Shown here: piece by piece, positions 23,682 to 32,020 of the stretch | How the letters are laid out: every line of letters starts with the position of its first letter | Position numbering within the stretch: the first letter of the stretch is position 1 | Position numbers and translations under genes: made by a program | The notes under the pieces: generated by a model | What the model saw: the letters and a program-made list of their open reading frames with translations, nothing else | Told to the model about the DNA's origin: nothing | Databases searched by the model: none | NCBI GenBank assembly: GCA_002817055.1 | Contig: MUCU01000069.1 | Span: 1-40,508, forward strand | From: SAR202 cluster bacterium Io17-Chloro-G7 | GTDB lineage: Bacteria; Chloroflexota; Dehalococcoidia; UBA3495 | Direction of reading: 5' to 3' | Length of the DNA: 40,508 nt

Positions 23682-24602
23682 TCAGACCCGCGGATGACTC
23701 TTTTCAAACTCTTCGTGCAGTTGCGCCCCAGTTACGTGAGTGTAAACCTGAGTGGTGGAGATACTTGAGTGACCCAAGAGTTCCTGTACGTGTCGCAGGG
23801 ATGCGCCGTTTTGCAGTAGGTGGGTGGCGAAGCTGTGGCGAAGCGTGTGCGGGGTGATGCGCTGCTGGATGCCCGCCTTTTCTCCGTAGGTCTTCATGAT
23901 GTTCCAGATCCACTGCCGGGTCAACCGTTCACCACGGTGGTTCACAAACATAGCGGTCTCGGCTTTGCGGCCGCCAATCAAGGCGACTCTTGCCTGGCCC
24001 AAGTAGTTTTTCAGTTCCCGCAGTGCCTTGGGGTAGATATGTACGATCCGCTCTTTGGAGCCTTTCCCCCAACACCTTATATAGGACTCTTGAAGGTCCA
24101 CGTCCATGACGTTTAAGGAAACCAATTCACCGACCCTAAGACCGGTCGCATACAGCATTTCAAGGATCGTGGCATCTCGTTGCGCTTCATTGCCGCCAGC
24201 TTGGTAGGCTGTGTTCAGCAAAGAAGCAACCTCTTCTTTCGACAGGTACTTGGGGAGGGAGCGGCCAACCCGCGGGGAGCCCAATGACTCGGTGGGGTCT
24301 GCGTTAATGGCCCCGTTTTCGAAGAGGAATCCGAAGAAAGAACGAATTGCGGCAACTTTGCGAGCAGTAGTGGTGTCCCTGTACCCTTTGGGGCCCCTCA
24401 GATCGACTATGTAGTCGTTCAGGGCATCAAGGTTCACAACCGCCCAATTGTACTGTCCATTGCCATTGCCGTTACCGTTTTGTCTGCCTTGTAGGAAATT
24501 CCAAAATTGGGACAGGTCGTTGCGATAAGCCTGAGATGTGTTGCTTGAAAATCCTTTTTCGACAATAAGGTGCTGCAGAAAAGAACTAATCGCTTGATCC
24601 AT
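23682..24602 (-). CDS. Tyrosine recombinase of the XerC/XerD type
   Basis: The 306 aa recombinase resolves chromosome dimers or performs related site-specific exchange. All active-site residues are present: R156 (YATGLRVGEL), K180 or K183 (GKGSKERIVH), H252 and R255 (HTLRHSFATHLL), H278 (LLGHSSISTTQ) and the nucleophile Y287 (VYTHV). The N-terminal SAM-like domain carries an unusual NGNGNGNGQ insert (residues 42-50) encoded by a six-base repeat. The ATG at 24602 has AAAGGA eight bases upstream. The gene stands alone with its own terminator, no cargo genes or att repeats are seen, so housekeeping Xer is likelier than an integrase. XerC versus XerD cannot be decided. Confidence 0.94.
   Translation of the reverse strand: MDQAISSFLQHLIVEKGFSSNTSQAYRNDLSQFWNFLQGRQNGNGNGNGQYNWAVVNLDALNDYIVDLRGPKGYRDTTTARKVAAIRSFFGFLFENGAINADPTESLGSPRVGRSLPKYLSKEEVASLLNTAYQAGGNEAQRDATILEMLYATGLRVGELVSLNVMDVDLQESYIRCWGKGSKERIVHIYPKALRELKNYLGQARVALIGGRKAETAMFVNHRGERLTRQWIWNIMKTYGEKAGIQQRITPHTLRHSFATHLLQNGASLRHVQELLGHSSISTTQVYTHVTGAQLHEEFEKSHPRV
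24457..24480. repeat. In-frame hexanucleotide repeat in the recombinase gene
   Basis: Four consecutive six-base units, CCATTG, CCATTG, CCGTTA and CCGTTT, read on the minus strand as Asn-Gly repeats in the N-terminal domain. It looks like a slippage tract that keeps the frame. Confidence 0.7.
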
Positions 24603-25028
24603 ATGCCGTATCCTTTCGCATTCTGCGTAAAAAGGTGGAATGGTTGATAAAATCCCCATCCCAGCGTTAGTGACGGGAGCAGTCTAGCACAAGACTAACC
24701 GATGCCTTGCTAGGCAACACAAGCGAGAAAATGGGGTTTATGCGTTTTCCCAAAGACCGGGGCCTAAAGAAGGAGACCAAGAGACAAAAGCATCCGGCAA
24801 CGGAGTAATGAGATAGAGGCAAGTCGCGGGGAATGAGAGGCAGCGCGATTTAACCGGGATTTCGCAACGGAGGTTTAAGAACCTATGACTAGTTCCGGAT
24901 TAGGGGCTCCCGCCTGAGTAGGTCATGACCTCTGAGTGCGATCCAGAACCTAGGGTGTGAAGGAAACGTTGTGCGGAGATGCAGATAGGGGCCCTGACCG
25001 GTCAGGGCCCCTATCTGAAAACGCTGCA
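24603..25028. other. Spacer upstream of xer
   Basis: About 425 bases without a recognised gene. The recombinase promoter should lie at the left end but I find no clear -10/-35 pair. The right end holds a perfect 36 bp inverted repeat (24982-25017). Confidence 0.5.
24982..25017. terminator. Perfect 36 bp palindrome after the thiolase-fold gene
   Basis: Arm CAGATAGGGGCCCTGACC (24982-24999) is followed immediately by its exact complement (25000-25017). It lies 11 bases after the stop of the thiolase-fold gene, so a transcript-end hairpin is the first guess. However, no T-run follows in either direction (TTTT precedes the stem on the minus strand), so it is not a standard terminator. A protein-binding site is possible. 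Confidence 0.5.
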
Positions 25029-26204
25029 TTAGTCGGTCGCTAGTACCACGGTGCCGGTGGACGATAGAGATCCCCCAGTGCCGTTGACCAACGCTAGCTG
25101 GGGATTCTGGCCGTTGGACCCTTTGCGGTGCACCTGACGGTCACCGGCCTCGCCCCGCAACTGCCGCGCCGCCTCTACCAGCAAGAAGCTCCCGTACATC
25201 CCCGGGTGGGTGTAGGACAGGCCACCGCCGCTGGTGTTCAGGGGAAAGTCCCCACCTGGGGCGGTGCGCTGACCTGCCACAAAGTCTGCGCCCTCACCCG
25301 GTTTGCAAAACCCCAGTCCTTCCAGGGTCACCAGGGTGGTGTAGGTAAACGAATCGTAGATCATGGTCAAGTCTAAATTGTCGTGACTAACACCAGCCCG
25401 GGCCAAGGCTTTTGGCCCCGTCTCCCGTGAGATTGAGGAGGTTAGGTCGGTCATCTGGCTGATAATGTTATGGTCGTGGCCCTCGGCGGCGCCCAAGACC
25501 CACACCGGTTGCTTGCGGCAAGACCTTGCCCGCTCGGCAGTGGTGACTATGATCGCCGCTCCAGAGTCGGTCACCAAACAGCAATCGGGTAGGTGGAAGG
25601 GCCATGAAACCCAACGTGAATCGTAGTATTCGTCGAAACTCATGGGCGTTTCGTACATTACTGCCTTGGGGTTTAGATTGGCCCACTTTCTGGTCGATAC
25701 CGCAATCTCGGCCATTGCCTGCCGGGTTCGGTCCTCGCCGTATTCGTGCATGTAGCGGGTGCAAGCCATGGAATAATTGATCGGAGGTCCAATAAGACCG
25801 TAGGGAAATTCGTATTGGGATGCGGGCAGGTTGGGGTCGAGTGGCACCCGGCCCCTTGTGGACCGGCCCGCCTGACCGTGGGTGATGAGGGCCACTTCGC
25901 AATATCCTGCCTTGATGGCCGCAATTGCGTGGGCCACGTGTATTACAAATGAAGACCCGCCCACTGAAGTGTTATCGGTAAATTGGGGATGAATACCGAG
26001 ATACTCGGCGGTAGCTAATGTGGAAAAGCCAGCGGTGAACAAACCGTCGACATCGCTCTTGGACAACCCGGCGTCCTCCAGCGCATTGTGCGCCGCCTCC
26101 CCGTGGTGCTGCAAGGACGACTTGTTAGGGACGGTGCCCATTTCGTCCGATTCGGCGACACCAACAATCGCAATTTCTCGTTCTCTGGAGGCAGTAGATG
26201 CCAT
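25029..26204 (-). CDS. Thiolase-fold protein (SCP-x/Ltp2-like) without nucleophilic Cys
   Basis: The 391 aa protein has the thiolase fold of the lipid-transfer (SCP-x) branch: IAIVGVAESDEMG, ALEDAGLSKSDVDGLF, LVTDSGAAIIVTTAERA and the C-terminal LNTSGGGLSYTHPGMYG. The active-site Cys normally found in NNNCxTGS is Ser in DNTSVGGSSF, and the late Cys-GG motif is absent. It is therefore unlikely to be a true thiolase; Ltp2-type aldolases of steroid side-chain degradation share this loss but act with a DUF35 partner, which is not in the window. GGAGG lies seven bases before the ATG. Confidence 0.82.
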   Translation of the reverse strand: MASTASREREIAIVGVAESDEMGTVPNKSSLQHHGEAAHNALEDAGLSKSDVDGLFTAGFSTLATAEYLGIHPQFTDNTSVGGSSFVIHVAHAIAAIKAGYCEVALITHGQAGRSTRGRVPLDPNLPASQYEFPYGLIGPPINYSMACTRYMHEYGEDRTRQAMAEIAVSTRKWANLNPKAVMYETPMSFDEYYDSRWVSWPFHLPDCCLVTDSGAAIIVTTAERARSCRKQPVWVLGAAEGHDHNIISQMTDLTSSISRETGPKALARAGVSHDNLDLTMIYDSFTYTTLVTLEGLGFCKPGEGADFVAGQRTAPGGDFPLNTSGGGLSYTHPGMYGSFLLVEAARQLRGEAGDRQVHRKGSNGQNPQLALVNGTGGSLSSTGTVVLATD

Positions 26205-26672
26205 GTCCTTCCCTCCCTTGACGCTTACACTTCTCGTTCACCACGCCTACTCCGCAGCCCAGATAGTCTCCAGGCTGGGAAGCAGGCATGATGGTACACC
26301 AATCCGCCGGGGGCAGACAAGCCGAGCACAACACAGCGCGACCGCGGCGATTTCTTGACCACATTTCGTTTGGACCGGGAAAGTTCGATCCTCGCTACGC
26401 CCAATACAAATGAAATTTCATACAACAATTCTCCACCAGGCATTGCCTGAACCACTAATTATCCCATTCCGGCAAATGCGACCGAGCCCTGCAAAACTCC
26501 GATCCGATGCTGAGCCGGCCATGGGGAAAAGTGATTCATGACTGGGTCGTTGAGTAAGCCGCGAAATATTCTAGGATTCCTGGAAACCAGAATCAGAGAG
26601 CAGAAAATCGAGTCTATGATAGTTCGGCGGCGCGACTATCAAAATAAACAACCTTTCTCGGCAAAATCCAAG
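26205..26672. other. Divergent spacer without a recognised gene
   Basis: The first part of the 560-base spacer between the thiolase-fold and EVE-domain genes. Reading both strands I find no protein family, tRNA or repeat. A weak stem-loop is present near 26574-26594 (GATTCCTGG and CCAGAATC). Confidence 0.5.
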
Positions 26673-26681
26673 TGGTATAAT
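26673..26681 (+). promoter_or_regulatory. Extended -10 promoter of the EVE-domain gene
   Basis: TGGTATAAT is a consensus extended -10 (TGnTATAAT). The -35 region is weak (CTTTCT at 26653-26658), as is usual for this class. It lies 86 bases before the EVE start. Confidence 0.55.
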
Positions 26682-26698
26682 AGTGTAAATTCGATACC

Positions 26699-26764
26699 AT
26701 GATGCTGGCCTCTACCAAGGCCGAATACATGCTCCTGATTCAAGGTCCGCTTTATCAGAGGTAG
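26699..26764 (+). other. Short upstream ORF of 21 codons
   Basis: An open frame beginning ATGATG encodes MMLASTKAEYMLLIQGPLYQ plus one Arg and stops two bases before the EVE-domain start. AEYMLLIQG resembles the first strand of YCII-related proteins, so it may be a fragment of such a gene or a leader peptide. No strong ribosome site precedes it. Confidence 0.25.
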
Positions 26765-26766
26765 GA

Positions 26767-27345
26767 ATGCCCCACAATTTTTGGATGATTATATGCAACC
26801 CCAATAACTACCGGATAACGCGAGACTTGGGGTTTACACTACAAGGTCTAAAATCCCAGCACCGGCGCAAGATTGAAAGGATTGAAAACGGTGACCGTGT
26901 CCTGTTTTACGTGTCGGTTGACCGGAACTTTACCGCTACGGCAACCGCTACCTCCTCTTATTTTGAGGGAGAAGACCCGGTTTGGGAGAACGAAGGATGC
27001 GCCGAGTGGCCATACCAAATTAAAATAAAACCTGAAGTTGTCTTGGATGACCACCAGTATATCGACGCTAACCTTCTGGCGCCTCGGTTGGACTACGTAA
27101 AACGATGGCCACCCGAGAACTGGTACATGGCGTTCCAGGGTAACTTACACCTCTTGCCCAAGAACGACTTTCTTCTGATAGAAGAAGAAATGAAGAAGCT
27201 CAAGTTCGGCAAGAACCACCGCCGCGGCACCCTGGCGCCCCCCCAGTCCGCCCCCCGCCGGAGAAGGAAGAAGGCGCCAGCCCGGGCCGCTGCGCAACAA
27301 TCCCAAACAGGACGCGACCCCAAACAAGGGGCGAGCCCAAACTGA
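26767..27345 (+). CDS. EVE-domain (PUA-like) protein with basic tail
   Basis: Residues 1-150 form an EVE domain: FWMIICNPNNYRITRDLGF, HRRKIERIENGDRVLFYVSV, FTATATATSSYFEGEDPVW, WPYQIKIKPE and the conserved NWYMAFQGNLHLLPKNDFLL. EVE domains belong to the PUA/YTH-like group and bind modified bases in DNA or RNA; many occur in restriction or defence loci, others are stand-alone. The last 40 residues are Arg/Lys/Ala-rich (RRRRKKAPARAAAQQ) and may add nonspecific nucleic-acid binding. GAGG lies five bases before the ATG. No restriction gene is adjacent. Confidence 0.88.
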   Translation: MPHNFWMIICNPNNYRITRDLGFTLQGLKSQHRRKIERIENGDRVLFYVSVDRNFTATATATSSYFEGEDPVWENEGCAEWPYQIKIKPEVVLDDHQYIDANLLAPRLDYVKRWPPENWYMAFQGNLHLLPKNDFLLIEEEMKKLKFGKNHRRGTLAPPQSAPRRRRKKAPARAAAQQSQTGRDPKQGASPN

Positions 27346-27435
27346 ATCGTGTGACCTCATCTACCTAGCTTAATCTCCTGCGGGATTGAGAGCGGAATCT
27401 GGCCGGAGGACTGGGAGATACTTGGGGAACGTTGT

Positions 27436-28782
27436 CTAATAGGCCGGATCCGTTGCGGCTGAGTCCAGACGCTTGAAACACTTCAACGCCTGAACGAGTT
27501 CTTGTGAAACGCTCTCGTCTTCCTCATTTGTTTGAGCCTGCTCCAACGCTTCCCTACCTTCGGTGTTGCCGATATTCCCGAGTGCCCACGCGGCGTGGCC
27601 CCGTACCAGCGATTCGCCGGAGGACAAGGCCAAGCGCAAAGCCGGAACCGCCACCGGGTCGCCCTTGTTGCCCAAGGCGACGCAGGCGTTTCGCTGAATC
27701 CCAACCCGCTTGGCCCTGAGTATGGGACTGCCCCGGAACCGGACACGGAAGTCTTCTTCAGTCATTCCTAGAAGCTCCACTAGGTCCAAGACTGCGGTCT
27801 TGGAATGCTCTGCCGGTGGAGCTTGCCCAGATGGAAATCTGCTCCTTTTCTGGGTGTCCGTTGAACCACTCGTTTGCTCGCTGTCCGCGGTTGGAGATAT
27901 GTCACCGGCGGACACGTCACCGGCAGACACGTCAATGATGGGCGAGTCGCCCAGCGGACCATCCCCCTCGTGCCTTTTCCACTGCCATAGTGTGGGCGAT
28001 GGAGAAGCTTTTTGGTTCACGGGGCACACGTCCTGGCAGATGTCGCAACCAAATATCCAGTCACCAATCTGAGGCCGCAGCGCAAGAGGGATCTCGCCGC
28101 GGTTCTCGATGGTCAAATAAGATATACATTTGGCATTGTCTACCACGTAAGGCGCGGTTATCGCCCCAGTAGGGCAGGCGTCGATGCAGCGAACGCAGTT
28201 ACCGCAGGTCTTTTTCAGCGGTTGGTCGGGCTCCAAGTCGAGGTCCGTTATTATCTGACCCAGGAAAACCCAAGAACCCAGGGCAGGGGTAAGGATGTTG
28301 GTGTTCTTTCCAAACCAACCCAAACCGGCTCTACGGGCCGCCGCTCGGTCCAGCATGGGGCCGTCGTCAATGTACCAGCGGGCCTTAAACTCTTCGGCCG
28401 AATTTCCCCGCCCCAATCTTCCTCGAAGACCTTCCACGTAATTCCGCATGCGCCTTTTTATTATCTTGTGGTAGTCCCGGCCCCAAGCATAGCGGGCCAC
28501 CTTACCAACAGGTGCTTTGGTCTCCGGAAAATCCTGGCCGGACTCGAAATAATTCGAGCCTAAGCAAATAATCGAGCGTGCCCCCGGAAGCAATTCTTGG
28601 GGATTGGCTCCGCGGAGCACTCTGGACTGGTTGAACCACGGCAGACCGTCCATCAGTCCATCTTTGATCCGCTCCAAGGTAATCTTGCGGTCTTCGGCGA
28701 ACTCTTGGGCCGAGGCCACCCGCACCAAATCGAAGCCCACTTCCCGTGCATAGGAAGTGATTATGGATTTGATGTCGGGCAT
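27436..28782 (-). CDS. queG: Epoxyqueuosine reductase with C-terminal HEAT-like part
   Basis: QueG reduces epoxyqueuosine to queuosine in the tRNA wobble position, using cobalamin and two [4Fe-4S] clusters. In the 448 aa form from the ATG at 28782 I see WYIDDGPMLDRAAARRAGLG (catalytic Asp139/140), CGNCVRCIDACPTGAI (C193, C196, C199, C203) and CDICQDVCPVN (C246, C249, C253). The C-terminal third has HEAT-like repeats (ACVALGNKGDPVAVPALRLA, HAAWALGNIGNTEG). Residues 271-330 are a low-complexity insert with DVSAG repeats not typical of the family. A TTG at 28848, overlapping the previous gene, is an alternative start without a better ribosome site. No queA or tgt is nearby. Confidence 0.93.
   Translation of the reverse strand: MPDIKSIITSYAREVGFDLVRVASAQEFAEDRKITLERIKDGLMDGLPWFNQSRVLRGANPQELLPGARSIICLGSNYFESGQDFPETKAPVGKVARYAWGRDYHKIIKRRMRNYVEGLRGRLGRGNSAEEFKARWYIDDGPMLDRAAARRAGLGWFGKNTNILTPALGSWVFLGQIITDLDLEPDQPLKKTCGNCVRCIDACPTGAITAPYVVDNAKCISYLTIENRGEIPLALRPQIGDWIFGCDICQDVCPVNQKASPSPTLWQWKRHEGDGPLGDSPIIDVSAGDVSAGDISPTADSEQTSGSTDTQKRSRFPSGQAPPAEHSKTAVLDLVELLGMTEEDFRVRFRGSPILRAKRVGIQRNACVALGNKGDPVAVPALRLALSSGESLVRGHAAWALGNIGNTEGREALEQAQTNEEDESVSQELVQALKCFKRLDSAATDPAY
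27896..27940. repeat. In-frame 15 bp repeat in queG
   Basis: GATATGTCACCGGCG (27896-27910), GACACGTCACCGGCA (27911-27925) and GACACGTCAATGATG (27926-27940). On the minus strand they encode the DVSAG-DVSAG-DIS segment of the queG insert. Confidence 0.75.
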
Positions 28783-28840
28783 CGTGCCAGGTCCCGATTC
28801 TTGATCGTAGGCTTCAGGGGAGGTTGATGTGGTATTGCCC

Positions 28841-29362
28841 TTAGCCAATATTCTCGCTTTGGAACCGGCCCTGATAGCCTTGGCTAACGGCGGTGGACAA
28901 CCGGAAAAATACCAACTGCATCAATCTAGCATCCCTTTGAACCCGGTACCCACCCGGATGATGCACCACCATCAAGGATTGGGACCGGCCCCGATAGCCA
29001 GCATCCCATACAGCCGTGTGGATGCTGACGCCGCTGCGGAGAAGGCTGGACCGGGAACGTCCTAGAGCCATAACGTCCAATGGCAGGTTGACCACCTCAT
29101 TGAACGTGATCAGGCAGGGACCGGGGGCAATCAGGAGCCAACCGTCTGAATCGAATAGAAGAGGCTCCAGTTCCGATAACTCCCTCCCATCAGGTTCTGC
29201 GCCGATGCTACCCGGGGAGGCCAAGCGGCTTATTTCCCGCAACGAAAGGTCGAAGCCGTTTGGCTGTAGTTGCTGCTCCAGGGACACGAAGTCCTCCACC
29301 AGTGGTGGAGCGTTGTGGATTAATTTGCCGATGGACTCCCGGTCTAGGGGGTTGCCGTTCAT
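28841..29362 (-). CDS. dUTPase / dCTP deaminase-family protein
   Basis: The 173 aa protein has the trimeric dUTPase-like fold: LQPNGFDLSLREI, GRSRSSLLRSGVSIHTAVWD, AGYRGRSQSLMVV and LMQLVFFRL. The DAGYRG motif with D120 fits dUTPases, whereas the QPNGFDL start fits Dcd. The product therefore either hydrolyses dUTP to dUMP or deaminates dCTP, in both cases keeping uracil out of DNA. The exact activity is not decided. AGGAAAG lies four bases before the ATG, just after the terminator that separates it from groEL. Confidence 0.85.
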   Translation of the reverse strand: MNGNPLDRESIGKLIHNAPPLVEDFVSLEQQLQPNGFDLSLREISRLASPGSIGAEPDGRELSELEPLLFDSDGWLLIAPGPCLITFNEVVNLPLDVMALGRSRSSLLRSGVSIHTAVWDAGYRGRSQSLMVVHHPGGYRVQRDARLMQLVFFRLSTAVSQGYQGRFQSENIG

Positions 29363-29373
29363 GGTGCTTTCCT

Positions 29374-29431
29374 AAAAGCCCGGCTCGATGGTCCGCCGGC
29401 GAGGGCCGGTGGTCCTACGGGCCGGGCTTTT
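29374..29431 (-). terminator. Bidirectional terminator after groEL
   Basis: AAAAGCCCGGC (29374-29384) and GCCGGGCTTTT (29421-29431) form a perfect stem with A- and T-runs on both sides, enclosing a smaller GC-rich hairpin (29390-29415). Read on the minus strand it ends groEL; its T-run reaches the Shine-Dalgarno sequence of the dUTPase-like gene. Confidence 0.85.
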
Positions 29432-29459
29432 ATTAACAGTTCCGAATAATAGGTTCGGC

Positions 29460-29487
29460 CCGGACAGTTCAGTCCGGGTGATTCAGT
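29460..29487. repeat. 14 bp tandem repeat after the groEL stop
   Basis: CCGGACAGTTCAGT (29460-29473) is followed directly by CCGGGTGATTCAGT (29474-29487), 10 of 14 identical. It lies between the groEL stop and the terminator. Confidence 0.45.
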
Positions 29488-29501
29488 AATCTGCGGGAAA
29501 C

Positions 29502-31127
29502 CTAGTCGTGCATGAAATCCTGCATGTCTTGCGGTAGCGGCTTAAACTCGGGAATCTCGGTGATGATCGCCTGGGTTGTGATCATCATCCCCGCGATGCT
29601 GCCCGCGTTGGACAGCGCCGAACGGGTAACCTTAACCGGGTCCACGATGCCCCGCTCAATCAGGTGGCAGTACTCGCCCAACTCGGCATCAAAACCCCAG
29701 TCGCCTTCGCCGCTCCGTACTTTATCCAGAACTACCTCTCCGGTATGGCCAGCATTGTCGGAGATTAGCATCAACGGCGCGCTCAAAGCATCCCTAACCA
29801 GTCGGACGCCTACTGCTTCGTCGCCTTCAACTTTCTTTTCCAGGTCATCCAGCACCAGGCCGGCCCGAATAATGGCTACACCGCCTCCGGGAACAATTCC
29901 TTCCTCCACGGCGGCCCGGGTGGCGGACAGGGCATCTTCGGTTCGGGACTTGCGTTCGTTAACCTCTGGCTCTGTGATGCCGCCCACTTTAACCACGGCT
30001 ACGCCGCCGACCAAGGACGCACGTCGCTCTTCCAGTTTTTCCCGGTCATAGTCGGAAGTAGTTTCCTCGATTTGAACCCGTAGTTGGTTTACTCGATCTT
30101 TGATGGCATCCTCGGAGCCTCGGCCCTCAACGATCACCGAGTCGTCTTTTTGGATAACCACCCGTCGCGCCGAACCCAAATGGGACAACTCAGCTCCCTC
30201 CAAGGTGAGGCCCACGTCGGCGCTGATGACCTCACCGCCGGTTACAATGGACATGTCTTGCAACAGAGCCTTCCGCCGCTCACCGAAACCAGGCGCCTTA
30301 ATGGCAACACAATCCAAGGTACCCCGTACTTTGTTGATTACCAAGGTGGCCAGAGCTTCTCCGTCTACGTCTTCAGCGATAATAACTAATGGTTTGCGGC
30401 CCGCTTCAATGACTTTTTCCATGAGTGGGACTAAGTCATTAGGAGAACTGATTTTCTGATCGGTGATCAGAAATAGCGGCTCCTCTAGTACTACTTCCAT
30501 CCGTTGGGTATCAGTGACAAAGTGGGGCGACAGGTAGCCTCTGTCCAGTCGGACGCCTTCCACCACTTCCAGTTCGTCTTCCAACAACTTGGACTCTTCG
30601 ATTGTAATGACGCCGTCCCTGCCCACTTTGTCCATGGCGTCGGCTATCAGCCCAGCAATAGCTTCCTCGTGGGCCGACAAAGCCGCCACCCTGGCTATCT
30701 GCTCCCGGTTTTCCACCGGTATAGCCATCTTTTTCAGTTCTTCGCTGACCGCCTCTACGGCTTGGTCGATACCTGATTTCATCGCCGTGCCATTGGCGCC
30801 AGCGGCGACGTTCAAAAAGCCGCCTTTGACTATGGCTTGGGCCAACACCACCGACGTTGTCGTGCCGTCGCCCACCATATCATTGGTCTTGGATGCCGCC
30901 TCTTTGACCAACTGAGCGCCCATGTTTTCATAGGGCTCCGCCAGTTCGACTTCTTTGGCAATGGTCACACCATCGCTGCAGACTATGGGAAGTCCGAACA
31001 TCCGGCTCAGCAGCACATTTCGACCGCTGGGCCCCAGAGTCAAGCCCACCACCCGGGCCAGTTGTTCAACTCCGCGCATCAAACTGATGCGGGCTTCTTC
31101 ATCAAATGTTAACTGCTTGTCCGCCAT
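29502..31127 (-). CDS. groEL: Chaperonin GroEL (Hsp60), solo copy
   Basis: A 541 aa group I chaperonin that folds proteins with ATP. Recognised by [32 protein letters not shown], the ATP-site [15 protein letters not shown], and [22 protein letters not shown] followed by IVPGGGVAI. It is divergent: the usual LGPKGRN is LGPSGRN, and the C-terminus ends [11 protein letters not shown] instead of the GGM tail. No groES is upstream, although groES normally precedes groEL, and no CIRCE operator is seen. It may be a second, specialised groEL. AAGGAG lies six bases before the ATG. Confidence 0.95.
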   Translation of the reverse strand: MADKQLTFDEEARISLMRGVEQLARVVGLTLGPSGRNVLLSRMFGLPIVCSDGVTIAKEVELAEPYENMGAQLVKEAASKTNDMVGDGTTTSVVLAQAIVKGGFLNVAAGANGTAMKSGIDQAVEAVSEELKKMAIPVENREQIARVAALSAHEEAIAGLIADAMDKVGRDGVITIEESKLLEDELEVVEGVRLDRGYLSPHFVTDTQRMEVVLEEPLFLITDQKISSPNDLVPLMEKVIEAGRKPLVIIAEDVDGEALATLVINKVRGTLDCVAIKAPGFGERRKALLQDMSIVTGGEVISADVGLTLEGAELSHLGSARRVVIQKDDSVIVEGRGSEDAIKDRVNQLRVQIEETTSDYDREKLEERRASLVGGVAVVKVGGITEPEVNERKSRTEDALSATRAAVEEGIVPGGGVAIIRAGLVLDDLEKKVEGDEAVGVRLVRDALSAPLMLISDNAGHTGEVVLDKVRSGEGDWGFDAELGEYCHLIERGIVDPVKVTRSALSNAGSIAGMMITTQAIITEIPEFKPLPQDMQDFMHD

Positions 31128-31138
31128 TGTCGTCTCCT

Positions 31139-31166
31139 TGGTTATTAATCACTGGTTATTTATCAA
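31139..31166. repeat. 14 bp tandem repeat in the groEL leader
   Basis: TGGTTATTAATCAC (31139-31152) and TGGTTATTTATCAA (31153-31166) share 12 of 14 bases. The block is 12-39 bases upstream of the groEL start codon and could be an operator or a leader duplication. Confidence 0.65.
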
Positions 31167-31246
31167 CTATGGGCCGGTAATCCTAAGTCTGGGAAATTCC
31201 AGCCAGCAAACAAACACTTCTGGTTGGCGCAAACTGTCCAGGGTAA

Positions 31247-31275
31247 AATATCCGCTAGTCTGCGGCGAATGTCAA
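31247..31275 (-). promoter_or_regulatory. Sigma-70-like promoter of groEL
   Basis: On the minus strand TTGACA (31270-31275) and GATATT (31247-31252) are separated by 17 bases. The leader to the groEL start is about 110 bases. The rest of the 323-base folK-groEL spacer holds no recognised gene and no folK terminator. Confidence 0.55.
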
Positions 31276-31450
31276 CAGGCAGGGGCCATTGCTGGCGAAA
31301 CAGCCAGGTTTTCGGCATCATTCCGGAACTTAAATGACAGTATGGGAGGCAGGCGCAGCGCTTGCCCATGCTTGGAGATGGTTTGAAATTTAGACTGGCG
31401 ACTCTTAATGCCTACCTTCCTTACAAACAGATGAACCAACTTATAGCCAC

Positions 31451-32020
31451 CTACTTCCCCAAAACTGCAGGCGGTGGAGCCCAAGACCTCACCCCTTCCC
31501 GGCAATCAACCTGCCGGACCAATTGTCCCACCGTGAGGTTCAAGACTGGGTGGACCAAAGACGGAACCAACTCTGCCAGAGGAATTAGCGCAAAAGCTCT
31601 GAGATGCAACCGGAGGTGGGGAATCTGTAGTTCTGCTTGTTCCACAACTTGGTTGCCGAACAAAAGAATATCTATATCGATTAGCCGGGGTCCATAGCGC
31701 ACGCCCGGTTTCCGCCCCAAGGTGTGCTCAACACCTTTGATTCGTTCCAGCAGACCTGCTGGCGTCAACAAGGTTTCTACTTCTATGACGGAATTTAAGA
31801 AATCCTGTTGATCTTCCAATCCCCATGGTGCGGTCTCGTAAATTCCGGAAGAGCGCAAGACCCTGATTAGAGTGGCTACTGGTGTACAGTCGTCTCTATC
31901 ACTGCTTATAGAATTTGCCGGAGCCTCGTTTAGAGCTTGGATCGCCGCCGCCAGGTTTCCTTCCCGGCGGCCCAAGTTGGAGCCCAAGCCAAGATAGGCC
32001 TTTTCCCATTTCCCGGTCAC
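31451..32020 (-). CDS. folK: HPPK, 6-hydroxymethyl-dihydropterin pyrophosphokinase
   Basis: It transfers pyrophosphate from ATP to 6-hydroxymethyl-dihydropterin, the step before DHPS. AYLGLGSNLGRREGNL, IYETAPWGLEDQQDFLNSVI and the signature RYGPRLIDIDILLFG are all present. The GTG at 32020 shares a GTGA with the folP stop and gives 189 aa; an upstream GTG at 32074 would add 18 residues inside folP and is less likely. Residues 35-55 contain a small insert relative to short HPPKs (about 160 aa). It is the last gene of the zinc-ribbon/folP/folK operon. Confidence 0.94.
   Translation of the reverse strand: MTGKWEKAYLGLGSNLGRREGNLAAAIQALNEAPANSISSDRDDCTPVATLIRVLRSSGIYETAPWGLEDQQDFLNSVIEVETLLTPAGLLERIKGVEHTLGRKPGVRYGPRLIDIDILLFGNQVVEQAELQIPHLRLHLRAFALIPLAELVPSLVHPVLNLTVGQLVRQVDCREGVRSWAPPPAVLGK

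Noticed and set aside
23682..24602. Xer recombinase as the integrase of a mobile island
   Set aside because: No att-like direct repeats, no tRNA target and no excisionase or cargo genes next to it; both neighbours are ordinary chromosomal genes.
28012..28563. 183-codon plus-strand frame antisense to queG
   Set aside because: queG carries all catalytic and cluster residues on the other strand; the antisense frame has no motif.
29512..30051. 179-codon plus-strand frame inside groEL
   Set aside because: Antisense to groEL with Ser/Thr/Pro-biased composition, as expected from the codon pattern of the real gene.
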